From: Populus alba
Lineage: Eukaryota; Streptophyta; Magnoliopsida; Malpighiales; Salicaceae
Length of the DNA stretch: 64,000 nt
NCBI RefSeq assembly: GCF_005239225.2
Contig: NC_133291.1
Span: forward strand, 15,275,654-15,339,653
Direction of reading: 5' to 3'
Shown one piece after another: positions 43,926-63,967 of the stretch; position 1 is the first letter of the stretch, and each line of letters starts with the position of its first letter. Made by a program: the position numbers and the translations under genes. The notes below the pieces were generated by a model that saw nothing but the letters and a program-made list of their open reading frames with translations, was not told the DNA's origin and ran no database searches.

Positions 43926-46135
43926 ATGTGATTCTAAAACTTGAACTTTAAAGCAGTTATAATTGAACACAATAAAGTAGAAACTCTCTCATAAAGGGAG
44001 ATCTATCTTAGACTTTAGAAAAAAGACCAACAAATAAGCTTTACCTAGAAAAACAATTAAAACAATAATGTACAGTTTATCTTAGGTAGGGTGCAATGGG
44101 AATGATGTGTCTTCTCCTTGCATAACCAGTGTCACGAAAAAAAAAAAAACATATATATTTAAAGTGTTAATTTGTATTTAGTGCAAATTTTTTTTAATTA
44201 AAAATTCGGCAAAATTTCCCTTGTAATGGGACCATATATAGTAATCGACATCTTCATTCTTGATATAATTTATATCATAATTATGGTCCAATTATTTTGA
44301 AAGTCTTTCCCAATCAATACATCACAAAAATGATAGACATGTATTGTCCAATAATAAAAATGCAATCAATAAAAACAAAATACATAAATAATTCTAAGGT
44401 TTACATAACTTGTAAAATTAATTGATTATAAGAAAAACAATAAAAACTTAGATTATAAATGTAACACTCCCACTATTTTATCTGGGACAATTTCTTTGTT
44501 AAATATAAAAATTTAGGGTAAATTCTTATTTTTTTTTTTTTTTATCATTCTAACATTTCTAATCCTATCAACAACTATGATAAAAATGCAATTACTTAAT
44601 ATAACACAAAGATATTTTTAAGTATGACATTCACATTAATTATAAAATAACAACTTTGTTTCTATAAATAAAAAAGTTTATTCAACTTCTTTTACATCAT
44701 TCATTAATTTCAAAATACATGTTGATCAATATAAATATACAAAAAGTGTCATATATTCAAACAAGATCTATTTTACTACTGCAAGGGTCCTAAAAATAAG
44801 ATTAACATTTTATCAACATAATTATCAATAAATGCAATGTATCATTACACTACACTCATATAAAAAAAAATGTCCTGTATACTTTATTATGAATCATTAA
44901 TATCTTATATCTTCATATTCATTCAATTAATTCCAATCATAGCCATTTCACAGGGGTACTATTCCCTCATTAAGGGCACTAATCCATTTGTCCAAATATC
45001 GAACACTAATTCATTTGCTCAATTACTAGGTATTAGTTCATCTGCCCAATTATTGGGCGCTATCAAAATATAAATTATAGAATTTCTAATTAAATTTAAC
45101 ACATGTTTTTTAATTAATCTCTCTACAAAAATTCAACATGTTAGACAAATACTTATTGGTGATGCTCGACTAGTAGCTCTATGTTGTTGTTTGGAGCCTT
45201 CAACCTCATGTTTCATTTAAAAGATTACATGATTTCAATACTTCATCATCCAACAATTTACTTAAAACTTCTCTACATAGTAAATTCTCAATCAATACAG
45301 TTTTAACACTCAAAATTGTTATCATTATTTTTTTCATGTTCTTTAATAATTCCACAAATAATTCTTACAATGTTACATCCACCTAAACTTTTAATTCACC
45401 ACAGTTATAAGGGAATCTTATATTTTTATAAAAACTTTCCTAATAACTATAGGAAATTTAATTCCTTTACACATGATTCAACACATCATTTCATTATTAT
45501 TATTATTTTCACTATTTAAATGCAATTCATTAATTTTTCAAGCTTGAAGTTTTATTTCTTATATTTTCCATGGCCAAATTCACCTTTCTAAGAGGAGGAT
45601 AAATTCTCTTCTACTCTAAATTTTAATCCATCATTCAAACTCAATTCATCCATTTAAGTAATGAAAAATCTCCAATTACATCAATTCAACCACCCCTCAA
45701 AATTCTTTACCCTTGCCGAAAATTCAAGTAAAAATGGTAACATGATAATTCTTCAACTTTTCATTTAATTAGCTTTAACCCATTTATTTTATTTTATTTT
45801 ATTTTTTTCATGCCAACATACAATACTCTAACACAACTTCACAAATTACATCCACCATTTCTATTTATCTAAGAGTTTCATAATCACACATAATAATAAA
45901 TAAGCATCAATGTATAAAATTTTACTAATCAACATAATAAAATCATATTTACTCGTAACATAATAAATGATCAATAGCAAATCCAAGGTGGAAACCTGCT
46001 AAATTATAATCTGAGTAAAATAAATAAAATACTGAATAGATTAAATAAAAGGATTTTAAGTATTGTAATTGGATACAATAGAATAAAATATAAGATGATA
46101 TGGTGTGAATTAAGTGAAAAGAAGAGTTGAGTGAT
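43926..46135. other. AT-rich repeat-derived sequence
   Basis: No gene is supported. It is very AT-rich with many short frames of no recognisable content. A tgtaacactccca-type string at 44459 may mark an LTR edge. It contains the 27-bp minisatellite below. Confidence 0.4.
44974..45060 (+). repeat. 27-bp minisatellite, three copies
   Basis: Units 44974-45000, 45001-45027 and 45028-45054 (g.gcactaattcatttgc.caat pattern) plus a partial fourth. In one frame they encode 9-residue repeats (SFAQLLGI-like), but the surrounding frame is not gene-like. Confidence 0.75.
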
Positions 46136-46139
46136 AAAA

Positions 46140-47350
46140 AATAGAAATGAGAAGAAATGGGGGTCAATGTGTAAATAGGTAAAAGTTAGACTATAAATAC
46201 TTCATTTTTTTCTCTTTTAGCCGTGAGCTTGAAACAAAGAGAGGGGGAAGAATTGTGTGATTTTTCTACTTAAATTCTCATTGATTGCACTAATTAAAGT
46301 GAGTAATTAGAGTGATTAGCTTAATTAAATACCAAGAGGAGGTTGATTTTAATGTGGTGAGTGCATTGGAGGAAGGATTTCAATTTAGGGTTTGAAGAGG
46401 GAGAAGAAGAAAACTTGATTTTCTTGCATTCTTTCCTTAAATCCTTATGAAAGTGAGGTAAATCACATGCTCCAAATTATTAATTCCTTTAATTTTATGT
46501 TTGATGAAGGATTATGCAAACTTATGATTATGTGAAGTTGTGGATTTATGTTATAATTTATAGGAATAATACAAATTATGTTTGAACCATGTTAGAAAGC
46601 ATGAATTATGATTGGGTAAGTGTTTAATTTTAAATAAAAGAAACAAAAATTAATTTTCCCCATCTTAATTGAATATTTAGCCAAAAGAGGAATAATTTAG
46701 GGGATTTGAGGTTTAATACAATTGTTTGGAAAATATAGGAAGATGAAAGTTTATAAGTGTTATTATATGAATAGAGTAAGAATTTTTCAAAGAGAAAAGA
46801 AAAATCTTAACTTCCTTTGTAAACCCCAGGAAAAATAATAAATAAATAAAAGTGAAGAAATTCATGCATATGGTTAAATAAAAACAGAAATTAAAAAAAA
46901 TTTTAAATATAAATTTTTGGGCAAAATAATTTGAGACATTATAATAAACCCAATACTGTTGAGGGTTGGATGTAATTGAAAAAAAAAAGATACACTTAAA
47001 GCGAAAAAGGGGCCTAAATGCAAATAAGAGAAAATATAAATATAAATACTCTCTCCTCACCAAAACAAAATCTGTAGGAACTATAAGGAGAGAAGATAAG
47101 GAGTTTTGTACCCATTATTGAGAAATCAAGAGAGAAACTGTAAATCCCGAGAAAAAAATAAAAATCAAGGCTGAATAAACTAAAACTAGAAAGAAGTGAG
47201 GGCAAAATAAATACACTTAAAGAAGATGGGGCCTAAATGCAAATAAGAATAATTATAGAGCATAAGTACTCCTTTTGTCACAAAAAAAAACAGATCTGGA
47301 GATAACGTAAAAAAAAAAAAAGAGGGAGTTTTATGTTCATTTTTACAAAC
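46140..47350 (+). promoter_or_regulatory. Three related TATA-containing modules
   Basis: Modules at about 46140-46260, 46985-47130 and 47205-47350 share the order: gggg-cctaaatgcaaataag-like segment, then a TATA-like (c)tataaatact(c/t) (near 46189, 47040; the third has cataagtactcc near 47262), then a leader rich in gagag/gaggag. The last two are about 220 bp apart. They look like duplicated core promoters of an LTR. Confidence 0.45.
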
Positions 47351-48803
47351 CATCCAAGATTAATTAGGTAAAATAAAACACTGGTGGGAAATGGGTAAAC
47401 AAGAAGAGAAGAGGGAAGGGTCGGCTGCCATTAAAAAGAAAAAAAAAAAGAGGGATCAAAAACTTTGATCGTTTCAAGGTATTTTAAACCTGTTTTTATG
47501 AAGTCATTTCAATTGATGCCTGGAAAATCTATAGATTTTAGTTCTTAGACTTAAATTGAGGAAAAAGTATGAGTTACTAAATTAAAGAACTTCTAAATGG
47601 AAAGGCCGACGAATCTAGACAGTTTCGTCTCTTGATTTTCAAGAGATTTCGGTAAGAGGATGAAAGAATTAGGATCAGATTCTTTACAGAAATTATAGTT
47701 TTGAATGTTGGATAATCAATGAAATGAATTTCGTTTTCACCAAATGAGACAGACAGTTCAAAAATTGAGACAGAAAAAACAGTAACAGTTCAAAAATTGT
47801 TCAAAAATGAGATTAACAGTTCAAAATTAATTTAATGACATAGACAGTAACAGTTCGATTTTAAGTAAATAGTTCATGTTTGATGAAAGAAAGTATTGGT
47901 TGTTGATATGTTTATAATAAACATATCCGTGAGTGAGAAGAACTTATGGGACAAAACTTGTGAATTTCAGTGAGGGATAGGGAGGAGTAGCAGGGAATTA
48001 GAGTTCAGGTAGGTGAATCGCACCTATACTTCCTAGTTAATTTCCATGATTTATTTATGAGTAAGACCAGATTTGAATGTTAGCTAACCAAGGAAACTGG
48101 TCTTACTCAATTTGGAGATGTAGAACTCCAGTTATAGGTTACCAACTGAGACTGGAGTCGTGACTGATTATGTAGGGTAGTAGGACTAATTAGTAAATGA
48201 ATAGTTTTGACTATTTTGGAGGCAAAATTGGGTTCTCCTCCCTTCAAATAATTAGTAGTCTCGTGTCTTAGCTTTTTAACGAGATCAATCTCACTTAAAA
48301 TGAAGTTTTAGAACTTTAGATATATTTAAAAATTTGATAAGTGTTCAGATAGTAATAGTTGGAAGTCAAACAGTAACAGTTCAAAGTTAGACAATAACAG
48401 TTGGAAATTGGACAGTAATAGTAGACTTTCATTTGAATACTATAAATAAGAATATAAAAGTCATACGAACGCTTACACATTGAGATACTAACTTTGAAAA
48501 TATACATGAGATATGTATGTATGTTATTATGAGGAAATGAACATGCATAGAAAGTAACATATGAGTAATGGATGAATATGAATTCTCTATAATATCGGCT
48601 TGAAAGAATCATAACCAAAAAACAAAACTTCCTTGTGATTCAAGAAGAGCAACCAAGATTGGATCTTATGTTAGAGGAGGTCGCGAGATAGGTGAAACAT
48701 GTGCGTAATTTTCCTCCTATTTGCACTTATATAATTTAAAATTCGTTTGGTGAATGCAATTACAATAAATGTCATGTTCAATGTAAATAAAATCTAGCGT
48801 AAA

Positions 48804-48990
48804 TACAAGATTAGCTTTGGCTAATGGCATTCGTGATAGGATTGCTGGGATGTGAACTACAAGATTAGCTTCGGCTAATGGCATCCGTGATAGGATTGTC
48901 GGGATATGAACTACAAGATTTGCTTCAGCTAATCTTGGCATCCGTGATAGGATTGCCAGGAAATGGATTACAAGATTAGACCTTACAAGG
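48804..48990 (+). repeat. 54-bp tandem repeat, three copies plus partial fourth
   Basis: Units begin tacaagatt at 48804, 48858, 48912 and 48969. Each has (ag)cttcggctaatggcatccgtgataggattg, followed by a ggatatgaac-like tail. The third has an insertion of about 3 bp. Such arrays are frequent in plant LTRs. Confidence 0.85.
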
Positions 48991-51010
48991 TCACCCAATT
49001 TATGCAAGTAAATAAGATTATTCAATTAAGAATATACAAATAAGTGTTAATTGGGTTTAAAAGATTTATAAGCAAAATATAAGTTCCCTGTTAGAATTCT
49101 TATGGTTCGATAGAAAGTTAATACTTCATTCGCATTTATTACATGAGCATACATATATTTTTTATCAACATAATGGTATATTTATTTATGTAACAGGTTC
49201 ATCAAACATCCAGGAAAATCATTAGTTTAGGACTTTACTTTGTGAAGCTTATGTAAATATTTAACTTAAACAAAAAGGAATTAACATGTTTATGTAGTAT
49301 ATTTTTGTGTAAACCTTGATGTATTTATAAAAGTTTAGCTTGGCATTTAGTATTTTTGTTATCTTGATCTAACCTTTTTGAAATATTTAGGAATATTTAT
49401 TATGTTGTAAATACTTTCTTTGCATGTTAGTATTCCTTTTCTCTTAAATTTTATGATATGATGTTTGGACTTTGTTCATATTGATCTTACTCGTAGGATA
49501 TATATATTGTGTGGAATTATGAGGTTTGATATAAGGTCCGGAATTATGAGACCTTGTGATGATGGGTTGATTGAGAAAATTGATAGTAGTCAATAACTTG
49601 GCATGTCCTAAATGCAAAAGAAAACTCTGCCGAATTTTTGAAAAAAAAAAAAAATTTCACCCTAAAATAAAGAGGATATGTTGTGAACTTTTAACATTGA
49701 TTGATTCGTACAGTTGGACTGTTACATCCTTCCCTAGGTTGTTTTTGGCTAAATGGAGAAGAAAAATTAGAGAATGGAGTTTAAATAATATTATTGATGA
49801 ATCTTACTAAATTGAAGACAATTGATGTTCATAGGTTAAATTGAATAGGGACTTTTATGAAAAAATAAGTAAATGTTTCAAAAAGAGGGGTTTTATCCTC
49901 CTTGAATTAAAAGTCAATTAAACTTAATTAAGGGTGTTGGATTTAATCAAAGAAAATGTAATGGGTTTTAGAATTTTACCAGTTCAAATGAATGAACAAT
50001 GACAAAGTAAATTTTGTTGGTATAGAGGAGGCTACTAATCAGCAACAAGGGACCTCTTTACGCACACAGACACCAAGTAGGTGTTCGACACCTTGGAGTA
50101 ATTAATTAGTTTATATTTTATTTTATTTTATTGTTGTAGAAGGAATTTTATAAATTGTAAACTCTAGTACTGGTTAGTGGTGAATGGGCAAGCCTTAAAG
50201 ATTATTTCCTGATTACTGGAATTTATACCTGGTTGAATGGCCATATTAAGAAAATTAATTTACAAATTAATAGGATAATTACTTGATGTAAAATAGATTA
50301 ATTGTAAAACTTTGAAGTTAAATATGCTGGTTTGTGGGAGACACTCTTGGTATTTTTATTTTAGTAGATTTATCGCTATGTTTAGAAGAGAGTTTATGAA
50401 ATTAGAAATTTCAAAAAGAAAATAAGACAATTAATTCTATGATATGAAAGTCACTTTAATGTATATGAATAATTAGTCTTCAATCAATTACTTATTGAAA
50501 TGTGCAATTGTTTTACTTATGTTTATTGCGATTATGTTTTTAGGTACATTACATCATCGATCTGGAAAGTAGATGCTTGGATAAATAATTTTGTTATGTA
50601 ATTAATGTAATTGGAAAACACTAATATTTTGTTGTAATATACTTCAATATCTAAAATTGTAATATTTAACTTATTATCTTGTATATGATGTAATTTATAA
50701 TGTTATTATTAAGTTAAATTATAGTTGGTTGTATGTATATTCGAGCACAAATTCTTAAAAAAAAAAAAAAAAGACGATGCATGTTAAGCATTTATTAGTT
50801 TTATTATAGTGTCCTATATAAAATAGAATTGAGATATTGAAATATGCTTGAGTTTTTGAAGTCCAAATGATGGGACAAATATTGTGATTGTTGTTACAGG
50901 TTGAGAAATGATTGAGTCGATAACTTGGTATCTAAAGAATACAAAGGAAACTCTGCCAAAATTTCAAGAATACACACACACACAAGTTGAGACTGTTACA
51001 AAACCACTCT

Positions 51011-51839
51011 TTATACCCCTCCATCTTCTTTTATCTTCTTATTCTTCTTATTCTTCTTCTTCTTCTTCTTCTTCTTTTATAAATTAACCTAATTTATAAA
51101 CATGTATACCAATTCTATTCAATTCAAGAACAATTCATGTATTCAAACCACCCTAACATCAAGAACTCACCTTCACATAATACCAATTCTACTCAATCCA
51201 AGAACAAACATGAAAAACAATACAATGGATCATCATGGAGAGTATTTTTACCCTTAAGGAATGAAGAATCTAGAGCCAAAATAAGTTGAATCAAGTTCTC
51301 CTTCATGCTTCCCTCTAAGCTTAAAATTTCCTTCTTTAAAAGCACGCTTAAAATCTTTAAACTCCTTGTAGGCTCCTTAATATATCAAACCTTATTTTTA
51401 ATTACTTAACACTCTGTCTATCTTACACTTTTTTATTTTTAATTTTCAAGTAATTTCCATTAAAAATGTCAAAAGCCCTCTTTTCACATTTTCTTCTCTT
51501 GGCTGCCTGCACACTCTCTCTTTTTCCTCTTTTTTTTTTTTTCCATTGCTGGCAGCTTATAAAGAGGGTTGTTTTGGGTAAATTTTTAATTTGCTCCCTA
51601 AAGAAATTTCTAAACACTCATTTATGCTATTTGTTCTTTTATTTGAAAAAAAATCTTATCATACTCTAAAACTTCTGAAACTTTAACCTAAGTTAAAATA
51701 ATATTTTTAGTTATTTTTGTTTGATTTTAGAGTGTTTCGTATGTTTCTCAATGAGTTTATCTAGAATTTTTGGTATCTTTGATATTTATTTAATTCTTGG
51801 GAAATAAATGTGCTTTTAGGTATTTAACTATTGGATTAA
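51011..51839. other. Intergenic sequence with (TTC)n
   Basis: A (TTC)n run lies at about 51042-51076. The remainder is balanced to AT-rich with two short opposite frames at 51423-51669 that lack domains. 51240-51380 contains text (gaatcaagttctccttcatgct) typical of LTR-element 5' ends, but no boundary can be fixed. Confidence 0.35.
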
Positions 51840-53290
51840 GATGAATTTGAGATCATATGAAGAGGCAAACAATGGGCTGAGTTTAGAGTTAAAATTCAAG
51901 TTGGTCAATTCTAGTCAAGCCTGAGCACTGATTGGTTTTCAGGTTGTAACTGGAGTTATATAACTCCATTTTGTGCTTTATTTACCTTTCTAAAAAGCTG
52001 TAACATAGGCCTGTAATTCATATGAAGATAGAAGAACTAGTTTTGTTGTTTTGAAGCCTAAAAAATGAGTTGAAATATGAAGTCAGAATCAATTTAGGAC
52101 TCTTAGCAACCTAAATACTATTTTGGTCTTTAGCCCATATCTAGAGTTTTGAATGTCGAACAATTGCAAGATCCGTTGGGTTGGAAAGAAAATTTGATTC
52201 TCTATAGTTGTTTCCAAATTAGAGAATTTGCAATTCTCACATTTTTTGCCTCCAAAACTAGCCCGCAATATAAGACAAAAAATCTAATAGATTCTTTAGG
52301 AGATAAAGAAAGTGATTTCCTTTCCTTTAAAGAATAAAGCCAAGGATAATAAACTCGAGAGGGTGGTAGCTATGAGTTTTATGATTGAGACCCTAGATAG
52401 CACAACAAGGGAAAGAAAATGATATCTTGATAGAATCGATCAGAACGGAAAAAGGTGGAAGCATCCAAGGAAGAGAAGTCTTGAAGAAATTTTGCCTGCA
52501 TCATAAGAGTCTTCTCTTTATCCCTTTTCTCTTCAACATGTTAAACTTCAAAATTTATTTTGTTTTATTTAGATTAAATATGAACTAATTTTCTTTTCTA
52601 GGCTATGATGTAGCCTAACCATGATGTGATAATTTTAGTATTCAATGTTATCTCAAGTTTAGTTATTTAATGTTGAGTATTTATCACTAGTTTTAATGCT
52701 TTTGAATATCTGGCAAATATTTGAAAGATTTGATGGTCATATTAGCATCGAAAGGTGATGTATGATGTTTGCTTCCAATGATGAATGCCATAAATTTAGT
52801 GAAAACTAGAAATAGAAAAATGTGATTTGTGTAGTTATTGTTGAGAGAATCCATGGAACTTAAGGTGTTTTCATGTAATTAAATTCATATAGAGATATGG
52901 TTGGTTAATATATGAAAGTAATTTCAATAATGCTCGAGATAGGTTGATGGTTAGGGTAGGGATTCTCAACTATCAACATGAATATTTATTCTCGAGTAAC
53001 GTCATTTAATGTTTTATTCTTGAATGGTTATAGTGAAATCGGATGTCCGAGTATTCTACATTATCATGTTCAATTTGTTCTATTTTAGTACACATTCTTT
53101 GTTCTTGCTTTTATTATTATTGTTGTTGTTGTTATTATTATTATTATAATTATCATATCTTCAATCGATTTCTAAATACAATTAAACTAATAAATTTTGG
53201 TAATTAATTGATAAATCAATATCTGTGGGTTCGATACTTTACTTTACACTTTACTACTTGTTTGATTTCATACACTTGTAAATTCTTGAT
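51840..53290 (+). mobile_element. Solo or truncated LTR of a Ty3/gypsy element
   Basis: The end of this block (53200-53260) has ttgataaatcaatatctgtgggttcgatac followed by tttacttt, a hallmark of the 3' part of large Tat/Athila-type LTRs. The middle has the ggctatgatgtagcctaaccatgatg segment (52600-52625), also typical of that U5 region. No internal sequence flanks it, so it is a solo LTR or fragment. The left edge near 51840 is approximate, and no target duplication was found. Confidence 0.45.
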
Positions 53291-54599
53291 ATTAGTATGC
53301 TTGAAGTTTCCATTATAATCCAGTAGGCCTGTAGCTTTTATTACCAAAAAACCCAAAAAATACCAAAAAAATATATGAGTTCATATTCTTAAATCAAGGA
53401 ACTATCGTGCATGTTTGTAATAAATTGAAGAATAATCCAATAAATATAAGTTCATTGATCTGAGCTGTTAAGTTATCTTATACATTCAAAACATTCAAAG
53501 TTTAAAATTTTCTTTTTAAGTATAATAAGATCATGAAATTTCAAATTTACATTTGAGAGACATCGTTACAAGTTTGAAATTATAATCTAATATACAAATA
53601 ATGTAGGGTTCAAGTATGGAGTTTATATCTTTAATATCAAATTTTAAAATTCAAAGTTATTTTAATTAAAGCAAGCAAGCACAAAAAAATCCAAAACAAA
53701 CATACACATGCATAAATTAGAATATCGATCACATCTATTTGTTTTTTCAATTTTGCTTGGAAATTGTATGTATATAATATATGGCAAGTGAGATTTTTTT
53801 CTTTTTATTAATGTGGATGTTCAGGTTAGCTTGCACGCAGCTCGACTAATTTCACGAGCCTTGAAGTTAACGACCATACTGTAAGCCTCTAGTGGCTCTA
53901 AGAGGACTCAAACTTATAATCATTGAAAAGCAAATCCAAGACCTGACCATTTAAATTACTCCTTAGGGTTTGACAAATGGGATTGTAACTACTTGTGTAT
54001 ATAATCATTCATGCATTGTCTATAGTCTAGTCAGTAAAAAAAGTAATTTGAGGTAGCTTGTGATGATTTCAAAAGGTGCCCTTTTTTTTAACAGATAAAT
54101 TTGCATGTATTATGATTTTGATTACTTATTATTTTTAAATTTGTTGTTTAAGCTAAGGGTTCACAACGCATAATATTTTTTTTTTAATTTGAAATATTAT
54201 GACAAATTCATCTTTGATATAAAAATAGAAATAAATTATTTTTTTTACATCTTGAAATGCCAAAAAAAATAATTTACTTAAAATGCATATCTTCTAAGTT
54301 TCACACACTATTAGGATAACAAAACGATCAAGGCAAGTTAAAATCTTGGGTATTTGAATTCCAAATTAACACTTGTAGCATTTTGTAAAGTAGTTAAATC
54401 TGTTATTTGATCGTTTTGATAGGATAATGTTAAAAATAAAATTAAAAAATATTATTTTAATATATTTTAAAATAAAAAATATTTTAAAAACTAAACACTA
54501 TTATACTTTTAAATATCTTAAAATGAGATATTCTTGCCCCAAGTTACCCCATACATACATACATACATATACATATATATAATTAGTTGCATACAAAGA
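53291..54599. other. AT-rich intergenic sequence
   Basis: No gene is supported. 53800-53970 is more balanced. The dispersed AT-rich core is seen at about 54430-54500. A short (CATA)n run lies at 54552-54570. Confidence 0.4.
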
Positions 54600-54775
54600 T
54601 TCTATATGGAACTTGAAAGGTTTAAAAATATATTAAAATAATATTTTTTTTATTTTTAAAAATTTATTTTTATATAAGTACATTAAAATAATTTAAAATA
54701 ATAAAAAAATTAATTTTTTTTTAAAGATTGTTTTTTGTTTTAAAAACTAAACTGGACAAAACTGTGTTTGGGCAC
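54600..54775. mobile_element. AT-rich MITE-like repeat upstream of the ISWI gene
   Basis: Another copy of the dispersed AT-rich family (attaaaataatatttttttta core, ending at aactgtgtttgggcac). It ends only about 10 bp before the first promoter motif of the ISWI gene, so it may mark the upstream limit of the promoter. Confidence 0.4.
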
Positions 54776-54786
54776 TAAAAGGTACG

Positions 54787-55063
54787 AGCCCACAAACCTA
54801 ACTGTTGAGCCACCATGGGCTAACCAGCCTTCACGCAGGAGGGAAATCACGATTCCCCAATAAAGGCGGGAAATCACCAACCTCAAAACTCCTAATATAA
54901 ATAAAAAAATAAAAAGCCCACATAAATAGATTACCGAACCTGCCCTCGACCCCTTCATTTTGCTGCTTTCAAAATTCGCTTCCAAAAATCCACGACACGC
55001 ACTTCCCTCTCTCTAAAAATTTAGAAACCCCCAATCTAAGAGAAAGAGAAGAACATATTTCAC
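54787..55063 (+). promoter_or_regulatory. Promoter and 5' UTR of the ISWI gene: E2F-like site, site II motifs
   Basis: GGCGGGAAA at 54865-54873 matches the plant E2F consensus (complement TTTCCCGCC). Three TGGGCT motifs (site II/TCP elements) are at 54787-54792 (complement), 54816-54821 and 54915-54920 (complement). A TATA-like atataaataaa is near 54896. A CT-rich leader (54998-55015) precedes the ATG at 55064. E2F plus site II motifs are typical of genes expressed in dividing cells, which fits an ISWI remodeller. Binding is inferred. Confidence 0.5.
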
Positions 55064-62764
<7,701 letters not shown>

Positions 62765-63425
62765 TCCTGAGTATATATTATAGGATTTTGTGAGGGGGTA
62801 CAAATCTCAACTATATTATTCTAGTAGTGGTATCATGGTGAGTACCCCTTCGTCGCTGTTAATCAGTCATCCCATGGTCTTGCTTGCGGAGAAGGCCAAC
62901 AATAGATTTCGAGATGTATAAAATGTAAGAGTCAACTTTTGAACTATTATTATATTTATTGCAGCTAGTTCAATGGATTTATTGGGTGAACAGTTTAGAT
63001 TTCGCCAGTCATTTCTTTGATATCTGAGATAATCCACTCAAGAACACCCTGCAATCAATTTCCAGTGAAGAAGGGCTCCAAAACTTCAACATTCCCACGT
63101 ACGACATGAAATCATTGTGGATGATTTCTTCTTCTTCTATTCCTGAAGGCACAGAACCGATTTCTTGATGCTTGGAGTTCGAGCGCATGCGAAACTGAAT
63201 AATGGGGTTTTGTAGTTAGGCATTTAGGTCACCCTATCCAGCCTCCTAACACAAAAATGCACCCTTTTCTTCTGTAAGCCCACCAGACTAAAGATCTGAG
63301 AGCGGTAAATGTGGGAAATATTTTTGAAGGGCAACTTGGTATCTGATTCGCTAGTTATTTGTGTTGGCATGTAGCCCGTCCTGCTGCAGTGTTAAACTTG
63401 CAATAAGACGCATGATACTATCTTG
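62765..63425 (+). other. 3' UTR and downstream flank of the ISWI gene
   Basis: Balanced, non-repetitive sequence after the TAA at 62762-62764. No other gene is seen. A poly(A) signal could not be chosen with confidence. It ends at the target duplication of a hAT element. Confidence 0.5.
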
Positions 63426-63967
63426 TAGGGGTGTTCAAAAAAAACCGATCAACCGATTAAACGAGAAAACCGAGAAAAAATTAACCGAAAAAAACCGAAC
63501 CGATAAAAAAAACCGAATAAACCGATTAAAAAATTTAAAAAAACCACCCGGTTCGGTTCGGTTCCGGTTTTAAAAAGCTTAAACCGATTGAACCGGACTA
63601 AACCGAACCGGTTTAATTGAATCTAAAACAAAATATAAAACCTTTGCACCCGGCCCCCACTCCAATACCCGCCGGAATCTTTGCCAAAATCTTTGCACCC
63701 CACTCACCCTCCCCCTTCCCTTTTCCCCAAAACTTTTCCAACCCACTCACCCTTTCCCTTCCCTTTTCCCCAAAAGTTTTATTTTATTTTATTAGTTTCG
63801 GTTTTTCTGGTTTTTAAGGCTAAAAAACCGACCCGAACCGAACAAAATCGGTTCGGTTTGAACCGGTTTTCGGTTCGGTTCGGGTTATATTAACAAGAAA
63901 TGATATTTTCCGGTTCGGTTGAATTTTTATGTTAAAACCGAACCGAACCGGACCGTGAACACCCCTA
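63426..63967. mobile_element. hAT-type MITE with 8-bp TSD, AACCG-rich
   Basis: The 542-bp element begins TAGGGGTGTTCA and ends with its exact inverse TGAACACCCCTA. It is flanked by a perfect 8-bp repeat CTATCTTG at 63418-63425 and 63968-63975. Terminal bases and an 8-bp duplication identify hAT. Both arms are dense in AACCG/CGGTT motifs (63440-63620 and 63825-63955), probable subterminal binding sites. The middle is C-rich with a duplicated ccttcccttttcccc phrase (63713-63727 and 63758-63772). No transposase is encoded. The short frames inside (63361-63573, 63617-63893) are not genes. Confidence 0.95.

Larger units (their letters stand above)
46140..51010 (+). repeat. LTR-like block of unclassified retrotransposon sequence
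   Basis: This block has promoter-like modules at its left part, tandem repeats, repeated aacagttcaaa motifs (47750-47870 and 48350-48425), and two copies of a conserved segment with aacttggta/aacttggcat and aaactctgcc (49567-49640 and 50906-50970), each followed by gactgttaca. There is no gag-pol, tRNA primer site or clear pair of ends. I read it as one large LTR or several merged LTR fragments. The 79-codon frame at 49571-49810 is not convincing. Confidence 0.4.

Noticed and set aside
46713..47205. Minus-strand Phe- and Tyr-rich frames resembling membrane proteins
   Set aside because: They are translations of AT-rich LTR-like sequence; poly-T gives apparent hydrophobic runs. No start context or homology is recognisable.
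63617..63893. Overlapping proline- and phenylalanine-rich frames
   Set aside because: They are entirely inside a non-autonomous hAT MITE and reflect its C-rich middle.
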